Under the pieces are notes generated by a model. It did no database searches. It saw only the letters and a program-made list of their open reading frames with translations, and was not told the DNA's origin. From NCBI RefSeq assembly GCF_003814705.1, contig NZ_RKRA01000001.1, positions 3,850,776 to 3,914,775 of the forward strand: a DNA stretch of 64,000 nucleotides, read 5' to 3'. Position 1 is the stretch's first letter; every line of letters starts with the position of its first letter. Both the position numbers and the translations under genes were made by a program. Of the stretch, positions 1 through 8,315 are shown in pieces. This DNA comes from Georgenia muralis. GTDB lineage: Bacteria; Actinomycetota; Actinomycetes; Actinomycetales; Actinomycetaceae.

Positions 1-458
1 CCCTGGAAGGACAGGAGCGACGCGAAGTTCACCACCTTGCCCTCGCCGCGCTCGAGCATCGGCCGGCCGAAGAGCTGGCAGAGCTGGAACGGCGCGCGCA
101 GGTTGATGTCGAGCACCGTGTCCCAGGCCTCGAGCGGGAAGTCAACGGCGGGGTACCGGTCCTGGGTGCCGGCGTTGTTGACGAGGATGTCGACCCGGTG
201 CTCGGCGAGGACCGCCGCGGCGGCCGCGGCGACGCCGTCGCCGTCGGCGAGGTCCACCTGCTGGAAGGACACGGTCCGGCCCAGCGAGGCGGCGTGGTCG
301 CGGAGCTCGCCGGGGACCTCGTTGCGGGCGAGGACGACGACGTCGGCGCCGGCCTCGAGGAGCGAGCGGGAGATGCCCGAGCCGAGCCCGCGCCCTCCCC
401 CGGTGACGACGGCCGTGCGGCCGGTGAGGTCGAACCTGTTGTTGGTGGTGGCGCTCAT
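1..458 (-). CDS. SDR family oxidoreductase (KduD-like), 3' end beyond the window
   Basis: This is the N-terminal 152 residues of a short-chain dehydrogenase; the rest lies outside the window. It shows the NAD(P)-binding glycine motif TGGGRGLG near residue 20, the NNAG motif near residue 93, and a serine-containing NFASLLSFQG stretch where the catalytic Ser region begins. The Tyr-Lys pair is off the window. The ATG at 458 overlaps the stop of the upstream alcohol dehydrogenase as ATGA, so the two are translationally coupled. It resembles 2-deoxy-D-gluconate 3-dehydrogenases (KduD type) and a second SDR at 2522-3310. In this operon it probably oxidises or reduces a keto-deoxy sugar acid or polyol; the exact substrate is unknown. 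Confidence 0.85.
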   Translation of the reverse strand, partial: MSATTNNRFDLTGRTAVVTGGGRGLGSGISRSLLEAGADVVVLARNEVPGELRDHAASLGRTVSFQQVDLADGDGVAAAAAAVLAEHRVDILVNNAGTQDRYPAVDFPLEAWDTVLDINLRAPFQLCQLFGRPMLERGEGKVVNFASLLSFQ

Positions 459-1507
459 GCGTCTGCCTTCCCCTTCAGCGGGGTGACCAGGACCTTGAGG
501 CAGTCCTGTCCGGAGGTGGCGGCGTCGAACGCGGCGCCGATGTCGGCCAGGCCGAAGGCCTTCGTCGGGAAGCCCTCGAGACCCAGCTCGCCGGCGGCGA
601 TGAGCTCGATCGCCCGGGTCATGTCCGCGGAGGTGTAGACCCGCACGCCCACGAGGCTCTGCTCCTTGAAGCACACGGCCTGGAGGTCCAGCGCGGTCGG
701 CTGCTTGTACACGCCGACGACGACGATCCGGCCCAGCACCCGGGTGGCCGCGGTGAGCTCGGCCGCCACCGACGGGTGGGCGGCGGAGTCGAAGGTGGTG
801 TCCGCACCCTCGCCGTCGGTCAGCGGCGCGAGCGTCTCGGCCATCGTCGAGCCCTCGGGCACGACGGTGAAGCCGAGGCCCTCGGCCACCGAGCGGCGCC
901 ACGGGCTGGGCTCGGTGACGACCACGTGGCCCGCGCCCTCGTGCCGCGCCACCAGCGCCGTGAGGATGCCGATGGGCCCGGCGCCGTAGACGGCGACGGC
1001 GTCCCCGCGCTCCATGCCGGACAGGTCGACCGCGTGGACGGCGACGGCGAGCGGCTCGGCGAGGGCGGCGGTGCGCGGGGCGACGCCGTCGGGCACCGCG
1101 TGCAGCACCTCGGGCGGCAGCGCGACGTACTCGGCCATGCCGCCGGGGGCGTCGATGCCGAAGAGCCCGAGGCGCCGGCACACGTGGGAGCTGCCGGTGC
1201 GGCAGGCGCGGCACTCGCCGCACGTGATGAGCGGCTCGACGGTGACCAGGGTGCCGGCCGCCGGGCCGGTGGTGCCGGCCTGCTCGACCCACCCGGACAT
1301 CTCGTGCCCCATGACCAGGGGCGCCTGGGCCCGCGGGTGCCTGCCGTGGAGGATCGACAGGTCGGTGCCGCAGATCCCGTTGTAGGCCACGCGGACGAGC
1401 GCCCAGCCCTCGGGGACCTCGGGCCGCGCGACCCGGCGGTGCACCACCTGGTCGGTGGCGGTCCAGACCGCTGCTGCCATCGTGGTGGTCTCGGTCGTGG
1501 CGCTCAT
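455..1507 (-). CDS. zinc-dependent alcohol dehydrogenase (MDR family), sugar-acid type
   Basis: This 350-residue medium-chain dehydrogenase has the catalytic zinc elements CGTD near residue 47 and GHE near residue 68. The structural-zinc cluster CGECRACRTGSSHVC lies near residues 95-110, and a Rossmann motif of GAGPIG type is near residue 175. It lies between a hydroxyacid dehydrogenase (stop/start gap of 1 base) and the SDR at the window edge. Relatives include threonine, sorbitol and L-gulonate 5-dehydrogenases. Given the KduI/KduD neighbours, a C5 or C2 oxidation of a hexonate intermediate is the best inference. The family assignment is firm, the substrate is not. Confidence 0.85.
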   Translation of the reverse strand: MSATTETTTMAAAVWTATDQVVHRRVARPEVPEGWALVRVAYNGICGTDLSILHGRHPRAQAPLVMGHEMSGWVEQAGTTGPAAGTLVTVEPLITCGECRACRTGSSHVCRRLGLFGIDAPGGMAEYVALPPEVLHAVPDGVAPRTAALAEPLAVAVHAVDLSGMERGDAVAVYGAGPIGILTALVARHEGAGHVVVTEPSPWRRSVAEGLGFTVVPEGSTMAETLAPLTDGEGADTTFDSAAHPSVAAELTAATRVLGRIVVVGVYKQPTALDLQAVCFKEQSLVGVRVYTSADMTRAIELIAAGELGLEGFPTKAFGLADIGAAFDAATSGQDCLKVLVTPLKGKADA

Positions 1508-1508
1508 C

Positions 1509-2522
1509 TCAGGCTCCCGTCAGGGCGGCGACGGGTGCGCAGCCGGCGTTGCGGCCCGGGGTGCCGAGCACCTCGGGGTTGACGATGTCGCGCGGCGCGC
1601 GGCCGGCGCACACCTCGACGACGTTTTCGACCGTGCGCCGCTTGAGCTCGTCGTAGGACTCCTCCGTGTACCAGGCCAGGTGCGGCGTCAGGACGACGGA
1701 GTCGAACGTGGTCAGCGGGTGGTCCGCGGCAATGGGCTCGGACTCGTGCACGTCGATAGCAGCGGCGCGGATGGAGCCGGTGGCCAGGGCCTCGACGAGG
1801 GCGTCGGTGTCGATGACGCCGCCGCGGCTGGTGTTGACGACGATGGCGTCGGTGCGCATCCGGGCGAGCTCCGCGGCGCCGATCATGCCGCGGGTCTCGT
1901 CGGTGAGCGGGGTGTGCAGCGAGACCACCTGGGAGCGCTCGAGCAGCTCGTCGAGGGTCACCGAGGGGAAGCCGTGGAAGGTCGCCGCGCCGGGCTCGGC
2001 GGCGATGTCGTAGCCGATCACCTCGTACCCGAGGCCGGCGGCCTTGCGGGCGGTGGCGGTGCCGATGAGGCCCATCCCGATGATCCCGAAGACGCGGTCG
2101 CGGGTCTGGTAGACGGGCCGGACGACGGCGAGGTCGAAGGACCCGGCGCGCACGCCCCGGTCCAGGCGGGGGATGCCCCTGGCGGCGGCGAGCGTCATGG
2201 CGACCGCGTGGTCCGAGACGGACTCGGTGCCGTAGTCGGGGACGTTGCACACCGCGATGCCGCGCGCGGTGGCGGCCTCGACGTCCACGGAGTCGACGCC
2301 CACGCCGTAGCGCCCGATCGCGCGCAGCGAGGGCAGGGCGTCCATGATCTCGGCGGTGATGGTGGCGTACTGGACGAGGATCGCGTCGGCGCCTGCGGCG
2401 TTGGCCACCAGCTCCTCCGCGCTGCGCGACTGGGTGAGGACCAGCTCGGCGCCGGCGGGGTCGGCGACCTCGTGCTCGGCGGCGAAGGAGTCGTGGTCGC
2501 ACTCGGTGATGACGAGGCGCAT
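1509..2522 (-). CDS. D-2-hydroxyacid dehydrogenase family protein
   Basis: This 337-residue NAD-dependent D-isomer 2-hydroxyacid dehydrogenase has the dinucleotide-binding motif GMGLIG near residue 150. It also has the family signature NTSRGGVID containing the substrate-binding Arg, and the conserved HESEP and TPHLAW segments carrying the catalytic Glu and His. The ATG overlaps the stop of the upstream SDR (ATGA at 2522), which fixes the start; a longer upstream reading lies inside the neighbour. It probably reduces or oxidises a 2-keto/2-hydroxy acid in the uronate pathway. C-terminal residues after about 315 are low-complexity and not conserved. Confidence 0.85.
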   Translation of the reverse strand: MRLVITECDHDSFAAEHEVADPAGAELVLTQSRSAEELVANAAGADAILVQYATITAEIMDALPSLRAIGRYGVGVDSVDVEAATARGIAVCNVPDYGTESVSDHAVAMTLAAARGIPRLDRGVRAGSFDLAVVRPVYQTRDRVFGIIGMGLIGTATARKAAGLGYEVIGYDIAAEPGAATFHGFPSVTLDELLERSQVVSLHTPLTDETRGMIGAAELARMRTDAIVVNTSRGGVIDTDALVEALATGSIRAAAIDVHESEPIAADHPLTTFDSVVLTPHLAWYTEESYDELKRRTVENVVEVCAGRAPRDIVNPEVLGTPGRNAGCAPVAALTGA

Positions 2523-3310
2523 CAGCGGGCCAGCCATCCGCCGTCGACGGGCAGGACGACGCCGTGGACGTAGTCGGCGGCCCGGCTGCACAGGAACAGC
2601 ACGGCGCCGGCGATGTCGGAGGCCTCGGCCCAGCGCCCGGCGGGGATGCGGTCGAGGATGGCCTTGGAGCGCTCGGGGTCCTGGCGCAGGTCGTGGGTGT
2701 TGGCGGTGGCGACGTAGCCCGGGGCGACGGCGTTGACGTTGACGCCGTGCTGCGCCCACTCGTTGGCCAGGGCCCGGGTCAGCCCGGCGATCGCGGACTT
2801 GGACGAGGTGTACCCGGGCACGTTGATGCCGCCCTGGAAGCTGAGCATGGAGGCGGTGTTGATGATCCGGCCGTGGCCGCGCTCGATCATCGTGGCGCCG
2901 ATCTCGCGGGCGAGGACGAACGCGGTGCGCAGGTTGACGTCCATGACGTGGTCGAAGTCGGCGTCGGGGTGCTGCGCGGCGGGGATGCGCCGGATGGTGC
3001 CGCCGTTGTTGACGAGGATGTCGACGCCGCGCTCGGCCAGGTCGGCCGCGAGGGCGGTGACGGCATCGCGGTCGGCGAAGTCGGCGGTGATGGGGGTGAA
3101 GGTGCGCCCGTGGGCCTCGACGGCGGTGCGGACGTCGCTGTCGCCCTGGGGCATGTCGTAGCTGACGCCGACGATGTCCGCCCCGGCGGCGGCGAGCGTC
3201 TCGGCGATCGCGAGGCCGATGCCCTGGCTCGCGCCGGTGACGACGGCCGTCTGCCCCTCGAGGCTGAGGAGGTGCTCGGCGAAGGCTGCGGGCGTGCTCG
3301 GGTGCGTCAT
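2522..3310 (-). CDS. kduD: SDR family 2-deoxygluconate/keto-deoxygluconate dehydrogenase, KduD-like
   Basis: This 262-residue classical short-chain dehydrogenase shows TGASQGIG (NAD(P) binding, about residue 25), NNGG where NNAG is usual (about residue 97), a catalytic Ser in NTASML and a Tyr-x-x-x-Lys pair in PGYTSSKSAIAG. The start has a good ribosome binding site (AGGAG, 10 bases upstream). KduD reduces 5-dehydro-4-deoxy-D-glucuronate-derived diketogluconate to 2-keto-3-deoxygluconate, and the kduI gene in the same operon supports that role. The gene symbol rests on this context and family resemblance, so a related sugar-acid SDR remains possible. Confidence 0.75.
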   Translation of the reverse strand: MTHPSTPAAFAEHLLSLEGQTAVVTGASQGIGLAIAETLAAAGADIVGVSYDMPQGDSDVRTAVEAHGRTFTPITADFADRDAVTALAADLAERGVDILVNNGGTIRRIPAAQHPDADFDHVMDVNLRTAFVLAREIGATMIERGHGRIINTASMLSFQGGINVPGYTSSKSAIAGLTRALANEWAQHGVNVNAVAPGYVATANTHDLRQDPERSKAILDRIPAGRWAEASDIAGAVLFLCSRAADYVHGVVLPVDGGWLAR

Positions 3311-3357
3311 GTCGGTGTTCTCCTGGCGGGTGGGTGGTGCGGCGCGCGCGGTGGCGC

Positions 3358-4212
3358 TCAGCGTTGGTGGGCAGGTGGGGCGGTGGTGGCGGCCTCGGGC
3401 GTGTAGCCCAGGGCGCGCGAGATCTGGTCGGCGGTGCGCAGCGCCGCCTCGGACATCGCCTCGACCTGGGCGAGCGTGTGCTCGACCGTGATCGTGGAGA
3501 TGCTCAGGCCGTACTTGATGGTTCCGGTGTGGTCCCGGATGGGAGCCGCCACGCAGGCGACGCCGGGGACGTTCTCCTCGCGGTCCATGGCGTACCCGCA
3601 CCGGCGCACCTCGGCCACGTCGGCGCGCAGCGCCTCCAGCGTCGTGAGCGTGTGCGGGGTACGGGCGGGCAGCCCGGCCCGCGCCACGAACCGCTCGAGC
3701 GCGTCGTCGGAGTAGCCGCTCAGCACGGCCTTGCCGATGCCCGAGGAGTGCATGGGGATGGCGTTCCCCACCCGGGAGGGCATCTGGTACGGCTTGTCGG
3801 AGTCGGTGCGGACGAGGTAGATGATCTCGTCGCCGTTGGCCGCGCCCACGTGCACCGTGCAGTGCACCTGGGCGACGAGCTCCTCGACGAACGGTCGGGC
3901 GATCTCGGAGATGTCGATCCGCTGGAGCGCGCGCCCGGCCAGGGAGAGGATCTGCGGCCCGGGCAGGTAGCTGCCGTCGCCGGCGATCGCGACGAACCCC
4001 CGGTCGACCAGGGTGGAGATGATCCGGTGCGTGGTCGCCTTGGCCAGCCCGGTGGCCGCGACCACCTCGGAGAACCGGTCGTGGGTGAGCGCCGCCTCGA
4101 GCACGAGGAGGGTCTTCTCGCTCGCGTTCGCGGTGGCGACCACCGCGGCGAGAGCCTCGGGGTGGTCCGAGGGGCTCGCTGCGCCGGTCCGGGGTGCGGT
4201 CTCGCTGATCAT
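3358..4212 (-). CDS. IclR family transcriptional regulator
   Basis: The product is 284 residues. An N-terminal winged helix-turn-helix lies around residues 30-95 (FSEVVAATGLAKATTHRIIS carries the recognition helix), followed by the IclR effector-binding GAF-like domain with HSSGIGKAVL and a GYAMDREENVPG segment. IclR proteins such as KdgR sense keto-deoxy sugar acids. This gene sits between kduI and kduD inside the operon, so it is the likely local regulator. Candidate operators are the GGAAC-N3-GTTCC palindromes at 8171 and 8273. The start at 4212 is preceded by a purine-rich stretch. The N-terminal 25 residues are unstructured. Confidence 0.9.
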   Translation of the reverse strand: MISETAPRTGAASPSDHPEALAAVVATANASEKTLLVLEAALTHDRFSEVVAATGLAKATTHRIISTLVDRGFVAIAGDGSYLPGPQILSLAGRALQRIDISEIARPFVEELVAQVHCTVHVGAANGDEIIYLVRTDSDKPYQMPSRVGNAIPMHSSGIGKAVLSGYSDDALERFVARAGLPARTPHTLTTLEALRADVAEVRRCGYAMDREENVPGVACVAAPIRDHTGTIKYGLSISTITVEHTLAQVEAMSEAALRTADQISRALGYTPEAATTAPPAHQR

Positions 4213-4256
4213 CTCTCTGCCTGTCCTTGGTCGGGTGCTGGGGGTACCAGCGTGAC

Positions 4257-5096
4257 CTATCTCATGTCGGCGATGGGGAAGCCGTCCATGTCGTCGAAGG
4301 ACTGGTTCTCCCCCGCCATCGCCCACACGAAGCTGTACGCCGCCGTGCCGACGCCGGAGTGGACCGACCAGCTCGGGGAGATGACGGCCTCCTCGTTGCC
4401 GACGAGGAGGTGCCGGGTCTCGTCCGGGCGCCCCATGAGGTGGACGACGCGGGCGTCGGCGGGCAGGTCGAAGTAGAGGTAGGCCTCCATGCGCCGGTCG
4501 TGGGTGTGCGCCGGCATGGTGTTCCACATGCTGCCCGGGTGCAGGGTGGTCACACCCATCACCACCTGGCAGCTGCGCACGCCGTTCTCGTGGATGTACT
4601 GGTTGAGGGTGCGGCGGTTGGACGTCAGGGGGTCGCCGAGCTCGCGCACCGTGCCCTCGCCGGCCCGGACCAGGGTGGTCGGGTAGGCGGTGTGCGCCGG
4701 CGCGGAGACGACGTAGAAGCGGGCGGGGCCCTGCTCGCCGCCGGCGTCGGTGGAGGTCAGGAGCACCTCGCGGGCGCCGCGCCCGACGTACAGGCACGAG
4801 CCGTGCGCCAGCTCGTAGGTGGTGCCGTCGACGGCGATCGTGCCCGGGCCGCCGACGTTGACGATGCCGGCCTCGCGGTGCTCGAGGAAGTACTCCGAGC
4901 GGATCTCCGGGAAGGTGGGCAGCTCGACGGTCGTGGTGACCGGGCGGACGCCGGCCAGGACCACGCGGTCGTGGTGGGTGTAGACCGCGCGGGCCTCGTC
5001 GTCGGCGAACAGAGCGGGCGCGAGGTACCGCTCGCGCAGCTCGGCGGTGCCCATGCCGGGGATCTGCTCGGGGCTGGTGGCGTAACGCTGTTCCAT
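4257..5096 (-). CDS. kduI: 5-dehydro-4-deoxy-D-glucuronate isomerase (KduI)
   Basis: The 279-residue length matches the family (about 278). KduI converts 4-deoxy-L-threo-5-hexosulose uronate to 3-deoxy-D-glycero-2,5-hexodiulosonate in the cytoplasm, a step in unsaturated uronate breakdown. The cupin metal site is visible as HTHDRRMEAYLYF (His-x-His and Glu ligands, about residues 196-208), with a further His in SWSVHSGVG. The start ATG at 5096 gives the family N-terminus MEQRYATSP. It is followed by iclR 44 bases downstream, without an obvious terminator. Identification is strong from several conserved family blocks such as HPGSMWNTMPAHTHDRR. Confidence 0.95.
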   Translation of the reverse strand: MEQRYATSPEQIPGMGTAELRERYLAPALFADDEARAVYTHHDRVVLAGVRPVTTTVELPTFPEIRSEYFLEHREAGIVNVGGPGTIAVDGTTYELAHGSCLYVGRGAREVLLTSTDAGGEQGPARFYVVSAPAHTAYPTTLVRAGEGTVRELGDPLTSNRRTLNQYIHENGVRSCQVVMGVTTLHPGSMWNTMPAHTHDRRMEAYLYFDLPADARVVHLMGRPDETRHLLVGNEEAVISPSWSVHSGVGTAAYSFVWAMAGENQSFDDMDGFPIADMR

Positions 5097-5143
5097 GGTG
5101 GGCCTCTCGTGGGGTTGGGTGGGGCGCGTGTCGTGCGGGCCGA

Positions 5144-6445
5144 TTACAGGCCCAGCACCCCGGGCAGCCACAGGGACAGGGACGGGGTGAAGATCACGAC
5201 GATGAGCAGCGCGATGAGCGCCGCGAAGAACGGCATGAGGCGCCGCATGACGTCCTCGATGCCCAGGCCCGCGACCTTGGCGCCGACGAAGAGGATCGGT
5301 CCCACCGGCGGGGTGATCGTGCCGACCGAGAGGGCGAACACCATCATGATGCCGAAGTGCACGGGGTCGATCCCGAAGGCGGTGACGATCGGCAGGAAGA
5401 TGGGGGCGAAGATCAGCACGGCCGGCGTCGGGTCCATGAACAGGCCCACGACCAGCAGCACGACCGCGATGAGCAGCAGCAGGATCACCGGGTTGGAGCT
5501 GATGCTGAACATCGCCTCCGAGACCATCGCCGGGACCTTGGCGAAGGACATGACGAACCCCATGATCGACGAGACGCCGATGAGGAACATGACCACCGAG
5601 GTGGTGCGGGCGGCCTCCATGAGGATGTTCGGCAGGTCGCTGAGCTTGATGGCCTTGTAGATCGCCGAGAGGACCAGCGAGTACACCACGGCGATGTTGG
5701 ACGCCTCCGTCGGGGTGAAGTACCCGAGCAGGATCCCGCCGATCACGATGACGATGAGGACCATGGCCGGCAGGGCGGCGACGATGGTGCGCGCGCCCTC
5801 GGCGAACCCGACCCGCCGGGTGATCCGCAGCTCGGGGCGGCTGCGCGAATACAGGTAGACGATGACCATGCAGGCCAGGGCCCAGAGCAGGCCCGGGATG
5901 TACCCGGCGACGAACAGCGCGGCGACCGAGGCGCTGGAGACCAGCGAGTACACGATCATGAGGTTGCTCGGCGGGATGAGCATGCCGGCCGGCGCGGAGG
6001 CGATGTTCGTCGCCGCGGAGAAGCCGCGGTCGTAGCCCTCCTTGGCCTGCATGGGGCCCATGGTCGAGCCGATCGCCGCCGCGGCGGCGACGCCGGAGCC
6101 GCTGACGGCGCCGAACATCGCGTTGGCGGCCACGTTCGTCTGGGCCAGGGAGCCCGGGGTCCGCCCGACCATGACCTTGGCGGCGTTGACCAGCCGGCTG
6201 GCTATGCCGCCGTTGTTCATGATGACGCCGGCCAGGACGAAGAACGGGATGGCCAGCAGCGGGAAGGAGTTGATGCCCCGGAAGACCTGCTGGGCCGAGG
6301 TGAGCACGCCGTTCTCGACGCCGAGGACCACGAAGAGCGCGGTCATCGACGACAGGCCGACGGCGATGGAGATGGGGGCGCCGATCACGAGGAAGATCGA
6401 GATGCCGGCGAGGAGGATCAGTGCTGCGAGCGGTGCGGTTTCCAT
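5144..6445 (-). CDS. dctM: TRAP transporter large permease subunit DctM
   Basis: This 433-residue membrane protein has about 12-13 hydrophobic segments and conserved DctM blocks: IPFFVLAGVIMNNGGIA, IGSTMGPMQAKEGYDRGFSAA and FMDPTPAVLIFAPIFLPIV. It is the sodium-driven transport subunit of a tripartite ATP-independent periplasmic transporter, paired with DctQ (14 bases upstream) and DctP. Uronate-linked context (KduI, KduD) suggests a hexuronate or oligouronide substrate, like other TRAP systems for galacturonate. It lies upstream of kduI in transcription order, 47 bases apart. Confidence 0.92.
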   Translation of the reverse strand: METAPLAALILLAGISIFLVIGAPISIAVGLSSMTALFVVLGVENGVLTSAQQVFRGINSFPLLAIPFFVLAGVIMNNGGIASRLVNAAKVMVGRTPGSLAQTNVAANAMFGAVSGSGVAAAAAIGSTMGPMQAKEGYDRGFSAATNIASAPAGMLIPPSNLMIVYSLVSSASVAALFVAGYIPGLLWALACMVIVYLYSRSRPELRITRRVGFAEGARTIVAALPAMVLIVIVIGGILLGYFTPTEASNIAVVYSLVLSAIYKAIKLSDLPNILMEAARTTSVVMFLIGVSSIMGFVMSFAKVPAMVSEAMFSISSNPVILLLLIAVVLLVVGLFMDPTPAVLIFAPIFLPIVTAFGIDPVHFGIMMVFALSVGTITPPVGPILFVGAKVAGLGIEDVMRRLMPFFAALIALLIVVIFTPSLSLWLPGVLGL

Positions 6446-6459
6446 GGGTCAGCCCTCCG

Positions 6460-6963
6460 TCACACGACGTCCGGCTCGGTGTCCTCGACCGGGCGCTCCG
6501 CGCCGGTGAGGATCCGTACCAGGTGGTAGATGGTGTAGAGGGCGATGAGCACGCCCGAGATCGGCAGCGCGAGGTAGAGCGGGCCGACGTTGACCGGCAG
6601 GCCGGTGAGGTTCTGCTCCCAGGCCAGGTCGACCACGCTGAAGCCGCCCCAGATCAGGACCAGGGACGTGAAGGTGAGGACGCCGAGCTGCACGACCACC
6701 GCGAGGATCTTCTGCACGGTGACGGGCAGCTTGCGGACGGCGACCTCGACGGCGATGTGACCGCGCTCGCCGAAGACGAGCGCCGCCCCGAAGAGGCCCA
6801 GCCAGATGAACAGGTACTTGGCGAGCTCCTCGGACCAGCCGGAGGGCTGGTCGAGGACCTGTCGGGCGAAGACCTGCCAGGTGACGTCGAGCACGAGCAG
6901 TGCGAACAGCACCACGCACGCCCACGTCAGGACGCGGTCCAACGCGTTCTTTGCTGCATTCAT
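6460..6963 (-). CDS. dctQ: TRAP transporter small permease subunit DctQ
   Basis: This 167-residue protein has four predicted membrane helices (about residues 13-33, 45-65, 87-107 and 130-150). The DctQ signature WSEELAKYLFIWLGLFGAAL follows the second helix. It forms the membrane complex with DctM. It lies between dctP (28 bases) and dctM (14 bases) in the expected PQM order. The C-terminal tail is acidic and cytoplasmic by inference. Confidence 0.9.
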   Translation of the reverse strand: MNAAKNALDRVLTWACVVLFALLVLDVTWQVFARQVLDQPSGWSEELAKYLFIWLGLFGAALVFGERGHIAVEVAVRKLPVTVQKILAVVVQLGVLTFTSLVLIWGGFSVVDLAWEQNLTGLPVNVGPLYLALPISGVLIALYTIYHLVRILTGAERPVEDTEPDVV

Positions 6964-6991
6964 GGGATGGGCCTCTTCGGGTACGGGTGGG

Positions 6992-8050
6992 TCACTCGGC
7001 CGCTTCGCGGACCTGCTCGAGGATCGTGCGGGTGACGTCGTTGGTGATCTTGGACTCGGTCAGCGGCGCGATGGCCTCGGCGAACGCCTCGGCGTCGACC
7101 TCGTTGAACTGGGCGCCCTCGGCCTCGGCGGCCGCCTTCGCCTCGCCGACCTGCTCCTTCCAGAGCTCGGCCTCGCGCTCGATGGCCTCGGCGAGGAGCT
7201 CGTTGAAGATCTCCTGGTGCTCGGCCGACATCGACTCCCAGATGGTGGGGTTGATGATGAGGTAGTCGGGGAACATCAGGTGGCGGGTGTAGCTGTAGTA
7301 GGGCGCGACCTCGTGCTGCTTGAGGTTGTAGTAGATGAGCTCGTTGTTCTCGCCGCCCTCGAGCAGGCCGGACTGCATGGCGGTGTAGACCTCGCCCTGG
7401 CCCATCGGGGTGCCGGTGCCGCCCATGAGGCTGAGCATCTCGATGTTGGTGTCGGACTCGATGACGCGGATCTTCATGCCCGCGAGGTCCTCGGGGGTGT
7501 TGATCGGCTTCTCGGTGTTGTAGACCGACCGGACGCCGCCGTGGAAGGCGCCGAGCACCTTGATGCTCTGGTCCTCGAGCGAGGAGTAGAGGTCGCCGAC
7601 GATCTCGGGGTCGTTGGTGACCTGGCGCTGGTGGTCCTGCGACTCGAAGGTGAAGGGAAGGTTGAACACGACGAAGTCGGGGTTGAAGTTCTCCAGCAGC
7701 GGCCCGGCGACGTAGGCCATCTCCAGGGTGCCGGCCTGCAGCAGCTCGATGGTCTCGCGCTGCGCGCCGAGGGTCTCGTTGGGGAAGACCTCGATGTCGT
7801 ACGCGCCGTCGGTGGCCTCGAAGAGCTTGTCACCGAGCTCGTCGAGGACGATGTACTGCGGGTGGGTCTCCGGCTGGTTGAACGCCGCCTTCATGACCAG
7901 GGTGTCGCCGGACGCCGCAGGCGCCTCGCTCCCCGCCTCGGACGAGCTCTGCGCGCCGGGGGTGGCGCCGCTGCCGGCGCTGCACGCCGTGAGCGCGAGC
8001 ACCGAGGCCCCCAGCAGGGCCGTGATCGAAACAGCCTTGTTTCGCGTCAT
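6992..8050 (-). CDS. dctP: TRAP transporter substrate-binding protein DctP
   Basis: The product is 352 residues. A lipoprotein signal peptide ends in LALTACSAG, with lipidation expected at Cys23, followed by a Ser/Ala/Glu-rich linker. The mature domain carries the DctP-family Arg that binds the substrate carboxylate in a GMKIRVIESD block near residue 195. It is the first gene of the uronate operon and lies behind a putative promoter/operator at 8171-8225. It delivers a carboxylated ligand to DctQM; a hexuronate is inferred from context. Confidence 0.92.
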   Translation of the reverse strand: MTRNKAVSITALLGASVLALTACSAGSGATPGAQSSSEAGSEAPAASGDTLVMKAAFNQPETHPQYIVLDELGDKLFEATDGAYDIEVFPNETLGAQRETIELLQAGTLEMAYVAGPLLENFNPDFVVFNLPFTFESQDHQRQVTNDPEIVGDLYSSLEDQSIKVLGAFHGGVRSVYNTEKPINTPEDLAGMKIRVIESDTNIEMLSLMGGTGTPMGQGEVYTAMQSGLLEGGENNELIYYNLKQHEVAPYYSYTRHLMFPDYLIINPTIWESMSAEHQEIFNELLAEAIEREAELWKEQVGEAKAAAEAEGAQFNEVDAEAFAEAIAPLTESKITNDVTRTILEQVREAAE

Positions 8051-8170
8051 GTTCAAGGACTCCTCTGTCGGCTCACGCCTGTGAGCGCATCTCGTACGGG
8101 TGGCATCTGCGTCCCCGCACCCTGGTTGCTGCCTGGCAGGCTGATCTCGCTGCCAGAAGTGCCATCTCAT

Positions 8171-8183
8171 GGAACCTAGTTCC
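8171..8183. promoter_or_regulatory. putative IclR operator O1 (GGAAC-CTA-GTTCC)
   Basis: This is a perfect 13-base interrupted palindrome upstream of dctP. It lies just downstream of a plausible minus-strand promoter (-10 TATCTA at 8201-8196), so a bound repressor would block transcription start. A second copy with the same core lies at 8273. The IclR family typically binds such short palindromes. Assignment to the local IclR protein is inference. Confidence 0.55.
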
Positions 8184-8195
8184 GTAGTGCGGACC

Positions 8196-8225
8196 TAGAT
8201 AACCAGACCAACCACCCAGAAGCAA
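8196..8225 (-). promoter_or_regulatory. candidate promoter of the dctPQM-kdu operon
   Basis: On the minus strand a -35-like TTGCTT (8225-8220) is followed after 18 bases by TATCTA (8201-8196), about 145 bases before dctP. The downstream palindrome at 8171 would overlap the initial transcribed region. This is a weak match to consensus, supported mainly by position. Confidence 0.4.
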
Positions 8226-8272
8226 CGCGACCTTGGTCCCAGATCCACTACCGTGACCGGATCGAGACTTTC

Positions 8273-8289
8273 GTGGAACGATGTTCCAC
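8273..8289. promoter_or_regulatory. putative IclR operator O2 (GTGGAAC-GAT-GTTCCAC)
   Basis: This perfect 17-base interrupted palindrome with 7-base arms lies 26 bases upstream of the DUF4862 start. It shares the GGAAC-N3-GTTCC core with O1, about 100 bases away. The pair sits in the divergent promoter region between the two halves of the uronate regulon, so one regulator probably controls both directions. Confidence 0.6.
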
Positions 8290-8315
8290 GTCACGGAACC
8301 GACCTCAGGAGCCCC

